Assembly: GCA_905221605.1 (NCBI GenBank)
Contig: CAJNDS010000665.1
Coordinates: forward strand, 1-39,889
Direction: 5' to 3'
DNA: 39,889 bases
Source: Symbiodinium natans
Taxonomy: Eukaryota; Sar; Dinophyceae; Suessiales; Symbiodiniaceae
Below the pieces are notes generated by a model that worked only from the letters and a program-made list of their open reading frames with translations, ran no database searches and had not been told where the DNA came from. Below are positions 18,911 to 29,935 of this stretch, one piece after another. The translations under genes were made by a program, and so were the position numbers. Numbering within the stretch: position 1 is the first letter of the stretch; every line of letters starts with the position of its first letter.

Positions 18911-19350
18911 TACCACTTCGAGCATCCCCACCGAGACCCTCGAATCCAAGCCCCTCTCTAAATGCCTGAAACCGCAAATCTACGTCCCTTTCGGAAGCTG
19001 GGTCTGTTACCTGCTTATTGCTTCCGGTACAGTTGCCCGCCTGCCTGCTTGGCCTGTTTTTTGCATCCGGTACAGAGGTACAGTTGCCCGCGCCCGGTAC
19101 AGTTGCCCGCCTGAGCCATCTTGGCTTGCTCTTTGCATGTGGCCACATTTCCGGTACAGTTACCCGCCTGAGCCTCCCTGGCCTGCTTAGTGTCCTGACT
19201 CCTTGCTGTCTGCCTGTGGTCCTCAATGACGTACTGCCTTCTGTCCTGAGAGTCGCGTCACATGATGTGCGCCGCCGTTTGTCCTTAAAATCTAACAACC
19301 CCACTTGTCCGGTGGGGAAAAACGCAGCAAAACAAACACCAAAATTGTAT
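18911..19350. other. Spacer with four CCGGTACAGTTGCCCGCCTG-type repeats
   Basis: Four close copies of this 20-mer occur between ~19023 and 19170, one with TTACCC and one shortened. They create a 119-codon frame (TVARLSHLGLL) that I read as repeat-driven, not as a gene. Confidence 0.5.
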
Positions 19351-20165
19351 GGATTTGCGGTGCCGAGCGAAAGCTAACTGTGCAAAAAATCACAGTCCTT
19401 GCAAAACCATACAAAACACTGACTAAAAACACTCAAAACAAAAAAACGCAGCAAAACAATCACCAAAATCAATTTTGACACGCGTGCTGTAGGGATTTGC
19501 GGTGCCGAGCGAAAGCTACCTATGCAAAAATCACAATCTTTGCAAAACCATACAAAACACTGACTAAAAACACTCAAAAAAAAAACGCAGCAAAACAAAC
19601 ACCAAAATCAATTTTGACACGCGTGCTGTAGGGATTTGCGGTGCCGAGCGAAAGCTAACTGTGCAAAAAATCACAGTCCTTGCAAAACCATACAAAACAC
19701 TGACTAAAAACACTCAAAACAAAAAAACGCAGCAAAACAATCACCAAAATCAATTTTGACACGCGTGCTGTAGGGATTTGCGGTGCCGAGCGAAAGCTAC
19801 CTATGCAAAAATCACAATCTTTGCAAAACCATACAAAACACTGACTAAAAACACTCAAAACAAAAAAACGCAGCAAAACAATCACCAAAATCAATTTTGA
19901 CACGTGTGCTGTAGGGATTTGCGGTGCCGAGCGAAAGCTAACTGTGCAAAAAAATCACAGTCCTTGCAAAACCATACAAAACACTGACTAAAAACACCCA
20001 AAAAAAAACGCAGCAAAACAATCACCAAAATCAATTTTGACACGCGTGCTGTAGGGATTTGCTGTGCCGAGCGCAAGCTAGCTACACAAAACCATACGAA
20101 ACACTGAATAAAATCACTCAAAAACAAGAAAGCAGCAAAACAAACACCAAAATCAACGTTGAGAG
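19351..20165. repeat. 141-bp satellite array with alternating subtypes
   Basis: Monomers begin at about 19351, 19493, 19632, 19774, 19915 and 20055. They alternate between AACTGTGCAAAAA...CACAGTCC (A) and ACCTATGCAAAAA...CACAATCTT (B): A, B, A, B, A and a diverged last unit. The higher-order period is therefore about 281 bp. Short open frames here (e.g. MFCCVFFLSVFSQ) are by-products. Confidence 0.85.
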
Positions 20166-20227
20166 CCTAAGGAAATACTATTTATCAACAATGCATGGAT
20201 TTTTCCTGTTGCTGTTTTTTTCTAGGA

Positions 20228-20405
20228 GACAGACACGGCGGACCGATAACAGTACCACCGTGTCGTGTCTGCTACAATCAGAGATGGCGAGATAACAATA
20301 AAACAAGGAAGGGGGGAGACAGTGGACCGATAACAGTACCACTGTGTTCAGGGACCGATAACAGTACCCCGCTTTCCCGGCGGCCGATAACAGCACGCCG
20401 AGTTG
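20228..20405. repeat. Four dispersed GACCGATAACAGTACC words
   Basis: Copies at ~20241, 20326, 20352 and, diverged, at 20381 (GGCCGATAACAGCACG). Spacing is irregular. The word is G/C-flanked and could be a protein-binding site or the remains of a mobile repeat. Confidence 0.6.
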
Positions 20406-20583
20406 AGATAAAAATGATTTCACTCTAAGCTCGGCGCTTGCGAAAATGCGAGTGAGGACGTGTCCATACCTGCACGACGCCAAAGATAACCTAACGAACG
20501 ATTTTTAAAGTATTTTTTTAAAATATTGTAATTCAAAGAGCACGATGCCTATGATCTACTATCAAAAGGGATGCCTGGGGATG

Positions 20584-21235
20584 GCTCGGGCTCGTGATTT
20601 AGTATTGGGAGAGGCCTGGGCTCGTGATTTAGTATTGGGGTGAGGCTCGGGCTCGTGATTTAGTATTGGGGGGATGCCCGGGCTCGTGATTTAGTATTGA
20701 GGGGAGGTCCGGGCTCGTAATTTAGTATTGGGAGATGGCCCGATGCTTTTTTAATAGTTTTAAAAGTTTTAAAAGTTTTAATAGTTTTAAAAGTTTTAAA
20801 AGTTTTGAAAGTTCAGGAATCTCATGCCAGGTTAGTATTGGAGTGAGGCCCGGGCTCGTGATTTAGTATTGGGGGGAGGCCCGGGCTCGTGATTTAGTAT
20901 TGGGGTGAGGCTCGGGCTCGTGATTTAGTATTGGGGGGAGGCCCGGGCTCGTGATTTAGTATTGGGAGGACGCCCGGGCTCGTGATTTAGTATTGGGGTG
21001 AGGCTCGGGCTCGTGATTTAGTATTGGGGGGAGGCCCGGGCTCGTGATTTAGTATTGGGGGAGGCTCGGGCTCGTGATTTAGTATTGGGGTGAGGCTCGG
21101 GCTCGTGATTTAGTATTAGGGGGAGGCCCGGGCTCGTGATTTAGTATTGGGGGAAGGCTGGGGCTCGTGATTTAGTATTGGGGGAAGGCTCGGGCTCGTG
21201 ATTTAGTATTGGGAAGAGGCCCGGGGCTCTGGCCA
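20584..21235. repeat. 30-31-bp GC-rich tandem repeat, 17 copies
   Basis: The unit is built on GGGCTCGTGATTTAGTATTG with a variable G-rich joint. Five copies, then about 100 bp of TTTTAATAG-type sequence (20735-20830), then twelve copies. The AT-rich interruption is the same motif that fills the next 4 kb. Confidence 0.9.
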
Positions 21236-23887
21236 GGAAATTCCCGAACTATTAAAACTTTTAAAACTATTAAAACTATTAAAACTATTAAAACTATTAA
21301 AAAGGCTTATTTTTAATAGTTTTAATAGTTCGGGAGGCTTTTTAAAAGTTGAAACTATTAAAACTATTAAAACTATTAAAAAGAAACCTTTTTAATAGTT
21401 TTAATAGTTTGGGAGGCTTTTTAAAAGTTGAAATTATTAAAACTATTAAAACTATTAAAACTTAAAAAGGAAAAAGCCTGGCCTGGAGATTCCCGAACTT
21501 TTAAAACTTTTAAAACTATTAAAACTATTAAAACTATTAAAACTATTAAAAAGGCTTCTTTTTAATAGTTTTAATAGTTCGGGAGGCTTTTTAAAAGTTG
21601 AAACTATTAAAACTATTAAAACTATTAAAAAGAAACCTTTTTAATAGTTTTAATAGTTTGGGAGGCTTTTTAAAAGTTGAAATTATTAAAACTATTAAAA
21701 CTATTAAAACTTAAAAAGGAAAAAGCCTGGCCTGGAGATTCCCGAACTTTTAAAACTTTTAAAACTATTAAAACTATTAAAACTATTAAAAAGGCTTCTT
21801 TTTAATAGTTTTAATAGTTCGGGAGGCTTTTTAAAAGTTGAAACTATTAAAACTATTAAAACTATTAAAACTTAAAAAGGAAAAAGCCTGGCCTGGAGAT
21901 TCCCGAACTTTTAAAACTTTTAAAACTATTAAAACTATTAAAACTATTAAAAAGGCTTCTTTTAATAGTTTTAATAGTTCGGGAGGCTTTTTAAAAGTTG
22001 AAACTATTAAAACTATTAAAACTATTAAAAAGAAACCTTTTTAATAGTTTTAATAGTTTTAATAGTTTTAATAGTTTTAATAGTTTTAATAGTTTTAATA
22101 GTTTTAATAGTTTTCATAGTTTTAATAATTTTAATAGTTTTAATAGTTTTAATAGTTTCAAAAGTTCAGGAATCTCCTGGCCAAGGCCGTTTCTTTTTAA
22201 TACTTTTAATAGTTTGGGAGGCTTTTTAAAAGTTGAAATTATTAAAACTATTAAAACTATTAAAACTTAAAAAGGAAAAAGCCTGGCCTGGAGATTCCCG
22301 AACTTTTAAAACTTTTAAAACTATTAAAACTGTTAAAACTATTAAAACTATTAAAAAGGCTTCTTTTAATAGTTTTAATAGTTCGGGAGGCTTTTTAAAA
22401 GTTGAAACTATTAAAACTATTAAAACTATTAAAAAGAAACCTTTTTAATAGTTTTAATAGTTTTAATAGTTTTAATAGTTTTAATAGTTTTAATAGTTTC
22501 AAAAGTTCAGGAATCTCCTGGCCAAGGCAGTTTCTTTTTAATAGTTTTAATAGTTTGGGAGGCTTTTTAAAAGTTGAAACTATTAAAACTATTAAAACTA
22601 TCAAAAAGAAACCTTTTTAATAGTTTTAATAGTTTGGGAGGCTTTTTAAAAGTTGAAATTATTAAAACTATTAAAACTATTAAAACTTGAAAGGAAAAAA
22701 GCCTGGCCTGGAGATTCCCGAACTTTTAAAACTTTTAAAACTATTAAAACTATTAAAACTATTAAAACTATTAAAAAGGCTTCTTTTTAATAGTTTTAAT
22801 AGTTTGGGAGGCTTTTCAAAAGTTGAAACTATAAAAACTATTAAAACTATTAAAAAAAAACCTTTTTAATAGTTTTAATAGTTTTAATAGTTTTAATAGT
22901 TTTAATAGTTTTAATAGTTTCAAAAGTTCAGGAATCTCCTGGCCAAGGCCGTTTCTTTTTAATAGTTTTAATAGTTTGGGAGGCTTTTTAAAAGTTGAAA
23001 TTATTAAAACTATTAAAACTATTAAAACTTAAAAAGGAAAAAGCCTGGCCTGGAGATTCCCGAACTTTTAAAACTTTTAAAACTATTAAAACTATTAAAA
23101 CTATTAAAACTATTAAAACTATTAAAAAGGCTTCTTTTTAAAAGTTTTAATAGTTCGGGAGGCTTTTTAAAAGTTGAAACTATTAAAACTATTAAAACTA
23201 TTAAAAAGAAACCTTTTTAATAGTTTTAATAGTTTTAATAGTTTTAATAGTTTTAATAGTTTTAATAGTTTCAAAAGTTCAGGAATCTCCTGGCCAAGGC
23301 AGTTTCTTTTTAATAGTTTTAATAGTTTGGGAGGCTTTTTAAAAGTTGAAACTATTAAAACTATTAAAACCATTAAAAAGAAACCTTTTTAATAGTTTTA
23401 ATAGTTTGGGAGGCTTTTTAAAAGTTGAAATTATTAAAACTATTAAAACTATTAAAACTTAAAAAGGAAAAGGCCTGGCCTGGAGATTCCCGAACTTTTA
23501 AAACTATTAAAACTATTAAAACTATTAAAACTATTAAAACTATTAAAACTATTAAAAAGGCTTCTTTTTAATAGTTTTAATAGTTCGGGGGGCTTTTTAA
23601 AAGTTGAAACTATTAAAACTATTAAAACTATTAAAAAGAAACCTTTTTAATAGTTTTAATAGTTTGGGAGGCTTTTTAAAAGTTGAAATTATTAAAACTA
23701 TTAAAACTATTAAAACTTGAAAAGGAACAAGCCTGGCCTGGAGATTCCCGAACTTTTAAAACTTTTAAAACTATTAAAACTATTAAAACTATTAAAACTA
23801 TTAAAAAGGCTTCTTTTTAATAGTTTTAATAGTTCGGGAGGCTTTTTTAAAATTGAAACTATTAAAACTATTAAAACTATCAAAAAG

Positions 23888-24199
23888 GCAAAATTTGGCC
23901 AAATCGAGCCGCGCATTTCTCATCGCGTACGAGGAGCAGCCCGATTTGGCCAAATTTTGCCCGGAGCCTGCCCGGCAAAATTTGGCCAAATCGAGCCGCG
24001 CCTTTCTGGAGGCCCGGAATTATTTCATTGTTTTTTTTATTTTTATTATTTACATAATTTAAATAGTTTTGGGCCTCCAGAAAGGCGCGGCTCGATTTGG
24101 CCAAATTTTGCCGGGCAGGCTCCGGGCAAAATTTGGCCAAATCGGGCTGCTCTTCGTTATGCGATGAGAAATGCGCGGCTCGATTTGGCCAAATTTTGC
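23888..24199. repeat. 128-bp inverted repeat with 55-bp AT-rich loop
   Basis: Arms at 23888-24015 and 24071-24199 are nearly perfect reverse complements. The loop is AT-rich (TTATTTCATTG to AATTTAAATAG). The arms carry GCGCATTTCTCATCGC and repeated AATTTGGCCAAATCG words that are themselves partly palindromic. Confidence 0.9.
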
Positions 24200-24437
24200 C
24201 CGGAGGCTGCCCGGCAAAATTTGGCCAAATCGACCCGCGCATTTCTCATCGCGTACGACGAGCAGCCCGATTTGGCCAAATTTTGCCCGGAGCCTGCCCG
24301 GCAAAAATTGGCCAAATCGAACCGCGCCTTTCTGAAAGCCGGAAATTATTTAATTGTTATCGCGTACGACGAGCAGCCCGATTTGGCCAAATTTTGCCCG
24401 CAGACTGCCCGGGAAAAATTGGCCAAATCGAGCCGCT
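24200..24437. repeat. Further direct copies of the inverted-repeat arm
   Basis: A third arm-like unit in the left-arm orientation (GCGCATTTCTCATCGCGTAC at ~24237), then a fourth, shortened one from ~24359. It is embedded in the 9-bp repeat field. The 240-codon frame crossing this area comes from the repeat. Confidence 0.75.
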
Positions 24438-25460
24438 AGTTTTTAATAGTTTGGGAGGCTTCTTAAAAGTTGAAATTATTAAAACTACTAAAACTATTAA
24501 AACATAAAAAGGAAAAAGCCTGGCCTGGAGATTCCTGAACTTTTAAAACTTTTAAAACTATTAAAACTATTAAAAAGGCTTCTTTTTAATAGTTTTAATA
24601 GTTCGGGAGGCTTTTTAAAAGTTGAAACTATTAAAACTATTAAAACTATTAAAAAGAAGCCTTTTTAATAGTTTTAATAGTTTTAATAGTTTTAAAAGTT
24701 TTAATAGTTTGAAAAGTTCAGGAATCTCCTGGGCAAGGCCGTTTCTTTTTAATAGTTTTAATAGTTTAGGAGGCTTTTTAAAAGTTGAAACTATTAAAAC
24801 TATTAAAACCATTAAAAAGAAACCTTTTTAATAGTTTTAATAGTTTTAATAGTTTTAATAGTTTTAAAGTTTTAATAGTTTCAAAAGTTCAGGAATCTCC
24901 TGGCCAAGGCCGTTTCTTTTTAATAGTTTTAATAGTTTGGGAGGCTTTTTAAAAGTTGGAATTATTAAAACTATTAAAACTAAGGCCTGGCCTGGAGATT
25001 CCCGAACTTTTAAAACTTTTAAAACTATTAAAACTATTAAAACTATTAAAACTATTAAAACTATTAAAACTATTAAAAATATTAAGAGGCTTCTTTTTAA
25101 TAGTTTTAATAGTTGGGGAGGCTTTTTAAAAGTTGAAACTATTAAAACTATTAAAAAGAAACCTTTTTAATAGTTTTAATAGTTTTAATAGTTTTAATAG
25201 TTTTAATAGTTTTAATAGTTTTAATAGTTTTAATAGTTTCAAAAGTTCAGGAATCTCCTGGCCAAGGCCGTTTCTTTTTAATAGTCTTAATAGTTTTGGA
25301 GGCTTTTTAAAAGTTGGAATTATTAAAACTATTAAAAGAAAATTGTTTTTAAAGTTTTAATAGTTTAGGATGCTTTTTTGAAAGTTCAAAACTATTAAAA
25401 CTATTAAAACTTTAATACAGAAAGCAGCCATGTCAGATAGTACATAAAGGTTGCTCTTAC

Positions 25461-26070
25461 ATATATATATATATACACACCCACACACCCACACACACAC
25501 ACACACACACGCACGCACACAGACACAGACACAGACACAGACACAGACACAGACACACAGACACACAGACACACAGACACACAGAGACACAGAGACACAG
25601 AGACACAGAGACACAGAGACACAGAGACACAGAGACACAGAGACACAGAGACACAGAGACACAGAGACACAGAGACACAGAGACACAGAGACACAGAGAC
25701 ACAGAGACACAGAGACACAGAGACACAGAGACACAGAGACACAGAGAGACACAGAGACACAGAGACACAGAGACACAGAGACACAGAGACACAGAGACAC
25801 AGAGACACAGAGACACAGAGACACAGAGACACAGAGACACAGAGACACAGAGACACACACACAGACACACAGACACACAGACACACAGACACACAGACAC
25901 ACAGACACACAGACACACAGAGACACACAGACACACAGACACACAGACACACACACAGACACACAGACACACAGACACACAGACACACAGACACACAGAC
26001 ACACAGACACACAGACACACAGACACACAGACACACAGACACACAGACACACAGACACACACACACACAC
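25461..26070. repeat. CA/GA microsatellite (ACAG, GAGACACA, GACACACA)
   Basis: Successive blocks of CACACC, ACAGAC, GAGACACA (about 25580-25855) and GACACACA (to ~26060). Long frames on both strands (His-Arg-Asp-Thr or Cys-Val-Ser) are artefacts. Confidence 0.9.
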
Positions 26071-26490
26071 ATGTATGTGTGTGTATATATATATATATAT
26101 TTACATTTACATATACATATTCATATACATCTACATATACATATACATATATACATATACATATACATGTACATATATACATATACATATACATTTTCAT
26201 ATACATATATACATATACATATACATGTATACATATACATATGCATATACATGTACATGTACATGTACATATACATATACATGTACATCTACATATACAT
26301 ATACATATACATATATATATATACACATATACATACAACACACACACACATATTTATATCCATATATATATATTTTTTTTTCTATATCTATATCTATATC
26401 TATATCTATATCTATATCTATATCTATATTTATATCTATATCTTATCTCTCTCTACATAGATAGATAGATATGTATATATATATATATAC
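26071..26490. repeat. TA-rich microsatellites (ATATAC, TATATC, ATAGAT)
   Basis: CATATACATATA blocks pass into TATATCTATATC and then GATAGATA and TATATATA. Simple sequence only. Confidence 0.9.
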
Positions 26491-26643
26491 CTGTATCAAC
26501 TCAGATCGGTTCATATTTTTCGAGAATCAATTTTCACAGGGTGTAGAGTGCACCTTGACAGCGGACTGGACGCTCGTCCACCGGAGACCAGAGGCTCAAT
26601 GCAAAGTGCCCGACTGCCTCTGGCTGAAGACCGTTGCTGGGCT

Positions 26644-27036
26644 CTAAACCCTAAACCCTAAACCCTAAACCCTAAACCCTAAACCCTAAACCCTAAACCC
26701 TAAACCCTAAACCCTAAACCCTAAACCCTAAACCCTAAACCCTAAACCCTAAACCCTAAACCCTAAACCCTAAACCCTAAACCCTAAACCCTAAACCCTA
26801 AACCCTAAACCCTAAACCCTAAACCCTAAACCCTAAACCCTAAACCCTAAACCCTAAACCCTAAACCCTAAACCCTAAACCCTAAACCCTAAACCCTAAA
26901 CCCTAAACCCTAAACCCTAAACCCTAAACCCTAAACCCTAAACCCTAAACCCTAAACCCTAAACCCTAAACCCTAAACCCTAAACCCTAAACCCTAAACC
27001 CTAAACCCTAAACCCTAAACCCTAAACCCTAAAGCC
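26644..27036. repeat. Interstitial telomere-type array, (CCCTAAA)n, about 56 units
   Basis: An uninterrupted run of the plant/alveolate-type telomere heptamer, C-rich strand on the plus strand. It is flanked by unique DNA on both sides, so it is internal in this assembly. Confidence 0.95.
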
Positions 27037-27129
27037 GAACCTTAAGACGTATGTCAGGTTTACCACAACCCACCCGTCGTCAACGAGTCCATTTATGAAG
27101 CCCCAGAATGCCGCGATGTCTACCCCCGG

Positions 27130-27360
27130 TTATAGGGTTTTAGGGTTTAGGGTTTAGGGTTCAAGGTTTAGGGTTTAGGGTTTTAGGGTTTTAGGGTTTA
27201 GAAGTTAGTGTAAAGGGGCCATTGAAAGTAGGAGAAGCCTACTGCTTGCAGTGTCGGCATTCTTCGACACATTCTTTGATCTTCTTGCTTGTGCTTTAGG
27301 GTTTAGGGTTCAGCGTTCAGGGTTCAGGGTTTAGGGTTTAGGGTTTAGGGCTTATTATAA
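27130..27360. repeat. Degenerate TTTAGGG blocks
   Basis: Two clusters (27135-27200 and 27295-27352) in the orientation opposite to the preceding array, with extra T and point changes, separated by about 95 bp of unique sequence. Confidence 0.85.
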
Positions 27361-27470
27361 ATGAGGACTCTCAAGCTCATTGAAGGCAAAGGGCGAGCCA
27401 GCGCGTGGCAACCATGCTTCTAGGGCCCGATGCAATCCCCAATGCAGAGCCTTGCAGCTACATGGTAATC

Positions 27471-27585
27471 CTAAACCCTAAGCCCTAAGCCCTAAGCCCT
27501 AAGCCCTAAGCCCTAAGCCCTAAGCCCTAAGCCCTAAGCCCTAAGCCCTAAGCCCTAAGCCCTAAGCCCTAAACCCTAAACCCCT
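27471..27585. repeat. Variant telomere array (CCCTAAG)n
   Basis: About a dozen CCCTAAG units ended by ordinary CCCTAAA units. The variant has been amplified as a block rather than scattered. Confidence 0.9.
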
Positions 27586-27759
27586 ACCCCCCCAAGCTAT
27601 TAAACACTTCCTTGTATTGATTTCTATGGTATGTATTAATATTAACAGGGGCCGGGGGTTACGGGGTTTAGGGCATGTAGGGTTGTTTTGTCTTGAGTCC
27701 CTGCGTATGGTGGAAAATGCCTGGCACCTCTTGGCTCTTTGCAGGTGGTGTCCACTCAA

Positions 27760-28385
27760 CCCTAAGCCATAAGCCCTAAACCCGAACCCAAAACGCTAAA
27801 CCCTAAACCCGAAGCCCGAAACCCTAAACCCTAAACCCTAAACCCCAGGGCTGTGGGGCGAGGTTAAAGACCCTCGTTGCCGCTTGGGTCGGAATCTGGT
27901 TTACACCCAAAACCCCAGGCCCTAAAGCCAAATTCCTCAGCACCCCTTCCTAAACTTTAAGCCCTAACCTTAAACCCTAAACCCTAAACCCCTAAACCCC
28001 TAAACCCTAAACCCTAAACCCTAAACCCTAAACCCCTAAACCCCTAAACCCCTAAACCCCTAAACCCCTAAACCCCTAAACCCCTAAACCCCTAACCCTA
28101 AACCCTAAAACCCTAAACCCTAAACCCTAAACCCTAAACCCTAAACTCTCAACCCCCCAAAAGCCCCCCGAAACCGCAGCAAGACTGCTCAACGCCATGC
28201 GACACGGAGCTTCAGGGTGTATGGGCTCTTCGAGTTTGAGGGTTCAGGGTGCAGGGCTCCAGGGTTTCAACGTTGAGGGTTCGGGGTATAGGGCTCCAAG
28301 GTTGAAGGGCTCAGGGCTAAACCCTAGACCCTAGACCCTAAACCTTCAACCCTAAACCCTAAACCCCAAACCCTAAACCCTAGTG
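27760..28385. repeat. Telomere-like blocks including the 8-mer (CCCCTAAA)n
   Basis: CCCTAAA clusters at ~27762-27845, 27965-28145 and 28315-28382. The middle one contains a run of about ten AAACCCCT octamers (28040-28095). Confidence 0.85.
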
Positions 28386-28767
28386 TTGGGCGGATATATG
28401 CTCCCGGACATCGCAAGAGAGCCCGCAGAAGGGCCCCCCCGCCCCCTCCCCCCAATTGTTTCATGGTGTTCATCCATATCTAGGTCGGAGGCTCAGACTG
28501 CTCTAGTTCAAGGTTGCCAAAAACAGGAGACGGGAATTCTTTGTTTCTAGGGCGCTCCCGGGAGCATGGGCTGCTTGAGACCCATGGAATGCTTGCAGCG
28601 ACCAGGTTTGAATTGGCGGTGCCCTAGAAGACTCGTTGAGGGATGCTTGCTGGGTTTAAGGTTCAGGGTTTAGGGTTTTTGGTGGGGTTGCTTGCCCAGC
28701 TCAGCATTGCAGCCCCGAGAGGAAGGGGTACCACTGTCACAAGAGCCTTGCGACCCACTCATGCCGA
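28386..28767. other. Unique spacer between telomere blocks
   Basis: Mixed-composition sequence with a short C-run (28435-28453) and one small TTTAGGG patch at ~28662. No gene recognised. Confidence 0.4.
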
Positions 28768-28858
28768 CCCTAAACCCTAAACCCTAAACCCTAAACCCTA
28801 AACCCTAAACCCTAAACCCTAAACCCTAAACCCTAAACCCTAAACCCTAAACCCTAAA
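28768..28858. repeat. (CCCTAAA)n array, about 12 units
   Basis: Clean heptamer run, C-rich strand on the plus strand, ending abruptly in AAAATCTCGG. Confidence 0.95.
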
Positions 28859-28974
28859 ATCTCGGAGGAATTCCTGTCGGCCGAGAAGGAAGGTAGGCTG
28901 GATGAGGCGGTCGCAAGAGCTCTGCGACGGAAGGCAGGGATCAAGGCAGAGCCGCCATGTTGGAATCTTTCGAG

Positions 28975-29043
28975 GTTTAGGGTTTAGGTTTAGGGTATAG
29001 GGTCTAGGGTTCACGGTTTAGGGTTTAGGGTTTAGGGTTTAGG
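28975..29043. repeat. TTTAGGG block
   Basis: Near-perfect heptamers in the opposite orientation, about 115 bp after the preceding array. Confidence 0.9.
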
Positions 29044-29935
29044 GGGCTGGCATGAACAGTCTGTTCACTCTACTTCTGTGGTGGCCTGTGTTTGGCCGTT
29101 CGACATGTGCACAAGTAAGTCCAGTTGGTGCTTCTTCTTGCTCATGTTTGTTAGGAGTGGTCCTTGTTGCTGCCACACCGTGTTGTTCCGAGGATGGTTT
29201 TCATCCCAGGTTCTATGTTGCCCTTGTCCTTTTCCCTTCCCTTGGCACCCACTCCTTACTCCAGCATGCTGTTTCCGCAGCTGACACCCTTGCAGCAGCA
29301 GATGTGTTGTATTGCTCTCTTGCACGTGACCCGACCCCTGAAACATCGAACCCCAAACCCTAAACCCTAAACCCTAGACCCTAAATCCTAAATCCTAAAC
29401 CCTAAGCCCAAGACCCAAGACCCAAGACCCTAAGCCCTAAACCCTAAACTCTTCTAATGGCAAGGCTGCCACCTCGTTTGAGACGGCTGCGTGGCTGCGG
29501 GAGTTCAGACAAACAGGCGCATACAAATCTCTGGAACTCAGGCTCATGGTTAGGGTTTAGGGTTTAGGGTTTAGGGTTTAGGGGTTTAATTCGGGGTTTA
29601 GGGTTTAGGTGTCATAGCTCCAAATGGGGTCTGGGGGGATTTAGGGTTGTGACATGTCAGTCAATTTTGCACACTGTTCTTGTTGGGGTAGCTCTTGGGC
29701 TTCAGCTTTGCCAGGTGCTGGGCCCGAACCCCAAACCCCGAACCCCAAACTCTAGACCGCAAACCCTAAGCCCTAAACCCCAAACCCTACACCCCGAACC
29801 CCGAAGCCTTACGCCCCAAACCCAAAGTCTCCACAGGCCGCTGGGATCTGGCTTTGGCCGTCCTGGCCGCGCTGCGCCGGAGCGGCGGTGCTTGCGGCCG
29901 CTTCCAGAAACCCGGCGCTTGGAAGTGTTCTAGTC
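29044..29935. repeat. Unique spacers with small telomere-like clusters in both orientations
   Basis: CCCTAAA-like clusters at 29350-29450 and 29728-29830, and TTTAGGG-like at 29548-29612. A 103-codon frame at 29052-29363 runs into the telomere repeat and has no recognisable domain, so I do not call it a gene. Confidence 0.7.

Larger units (their letters stand above)
21240..25420. repeat. About 4 kb of 9-bp TTTTAATAG / CTATTAAAA repeat in alternating orientation
   Basis: Runs of CTATTAAAA turn into runs of TTTTAATAG at short punctuation sequences such as GGCTTCTTTTTAATAG, TTCGGGAGGCTTTTTAAAAG and GCCTGGCCTGGAGATTCCCG (about ten copies, at intervals of roughly 160-430 bp). Its reverse form, CAGGAATCTCCTGGCC, also recurs. 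The result is a chain of inverted repeats. The 9-bp unit is three codons long, so both strands stay open (Lys-Leu-Leu or Asn-Ser-Phe repeats). These frames are not genes. Confidence 0.9.

Noticed and set aside
19351-20483. CRISPR-like array of ~141-bp units
   Set aside because: The units are continuous tandem monomers without unique spacers, in a eukaryotic context.
21838-25360. Lys-Leu-Leu and Asn-Ser-Phe repeat proteins
   Set aside because: The 9-bp repeat unit is three codons and lacks stops in several frames on both strands, so openness carries no coding evidence.
25404-26468. Long open frames on both strands (up to about 337 codons)
   Set aside because: They are translations of CA/GA and TA microsatellites, with only two to four residue types repeated, and are open in several frames.
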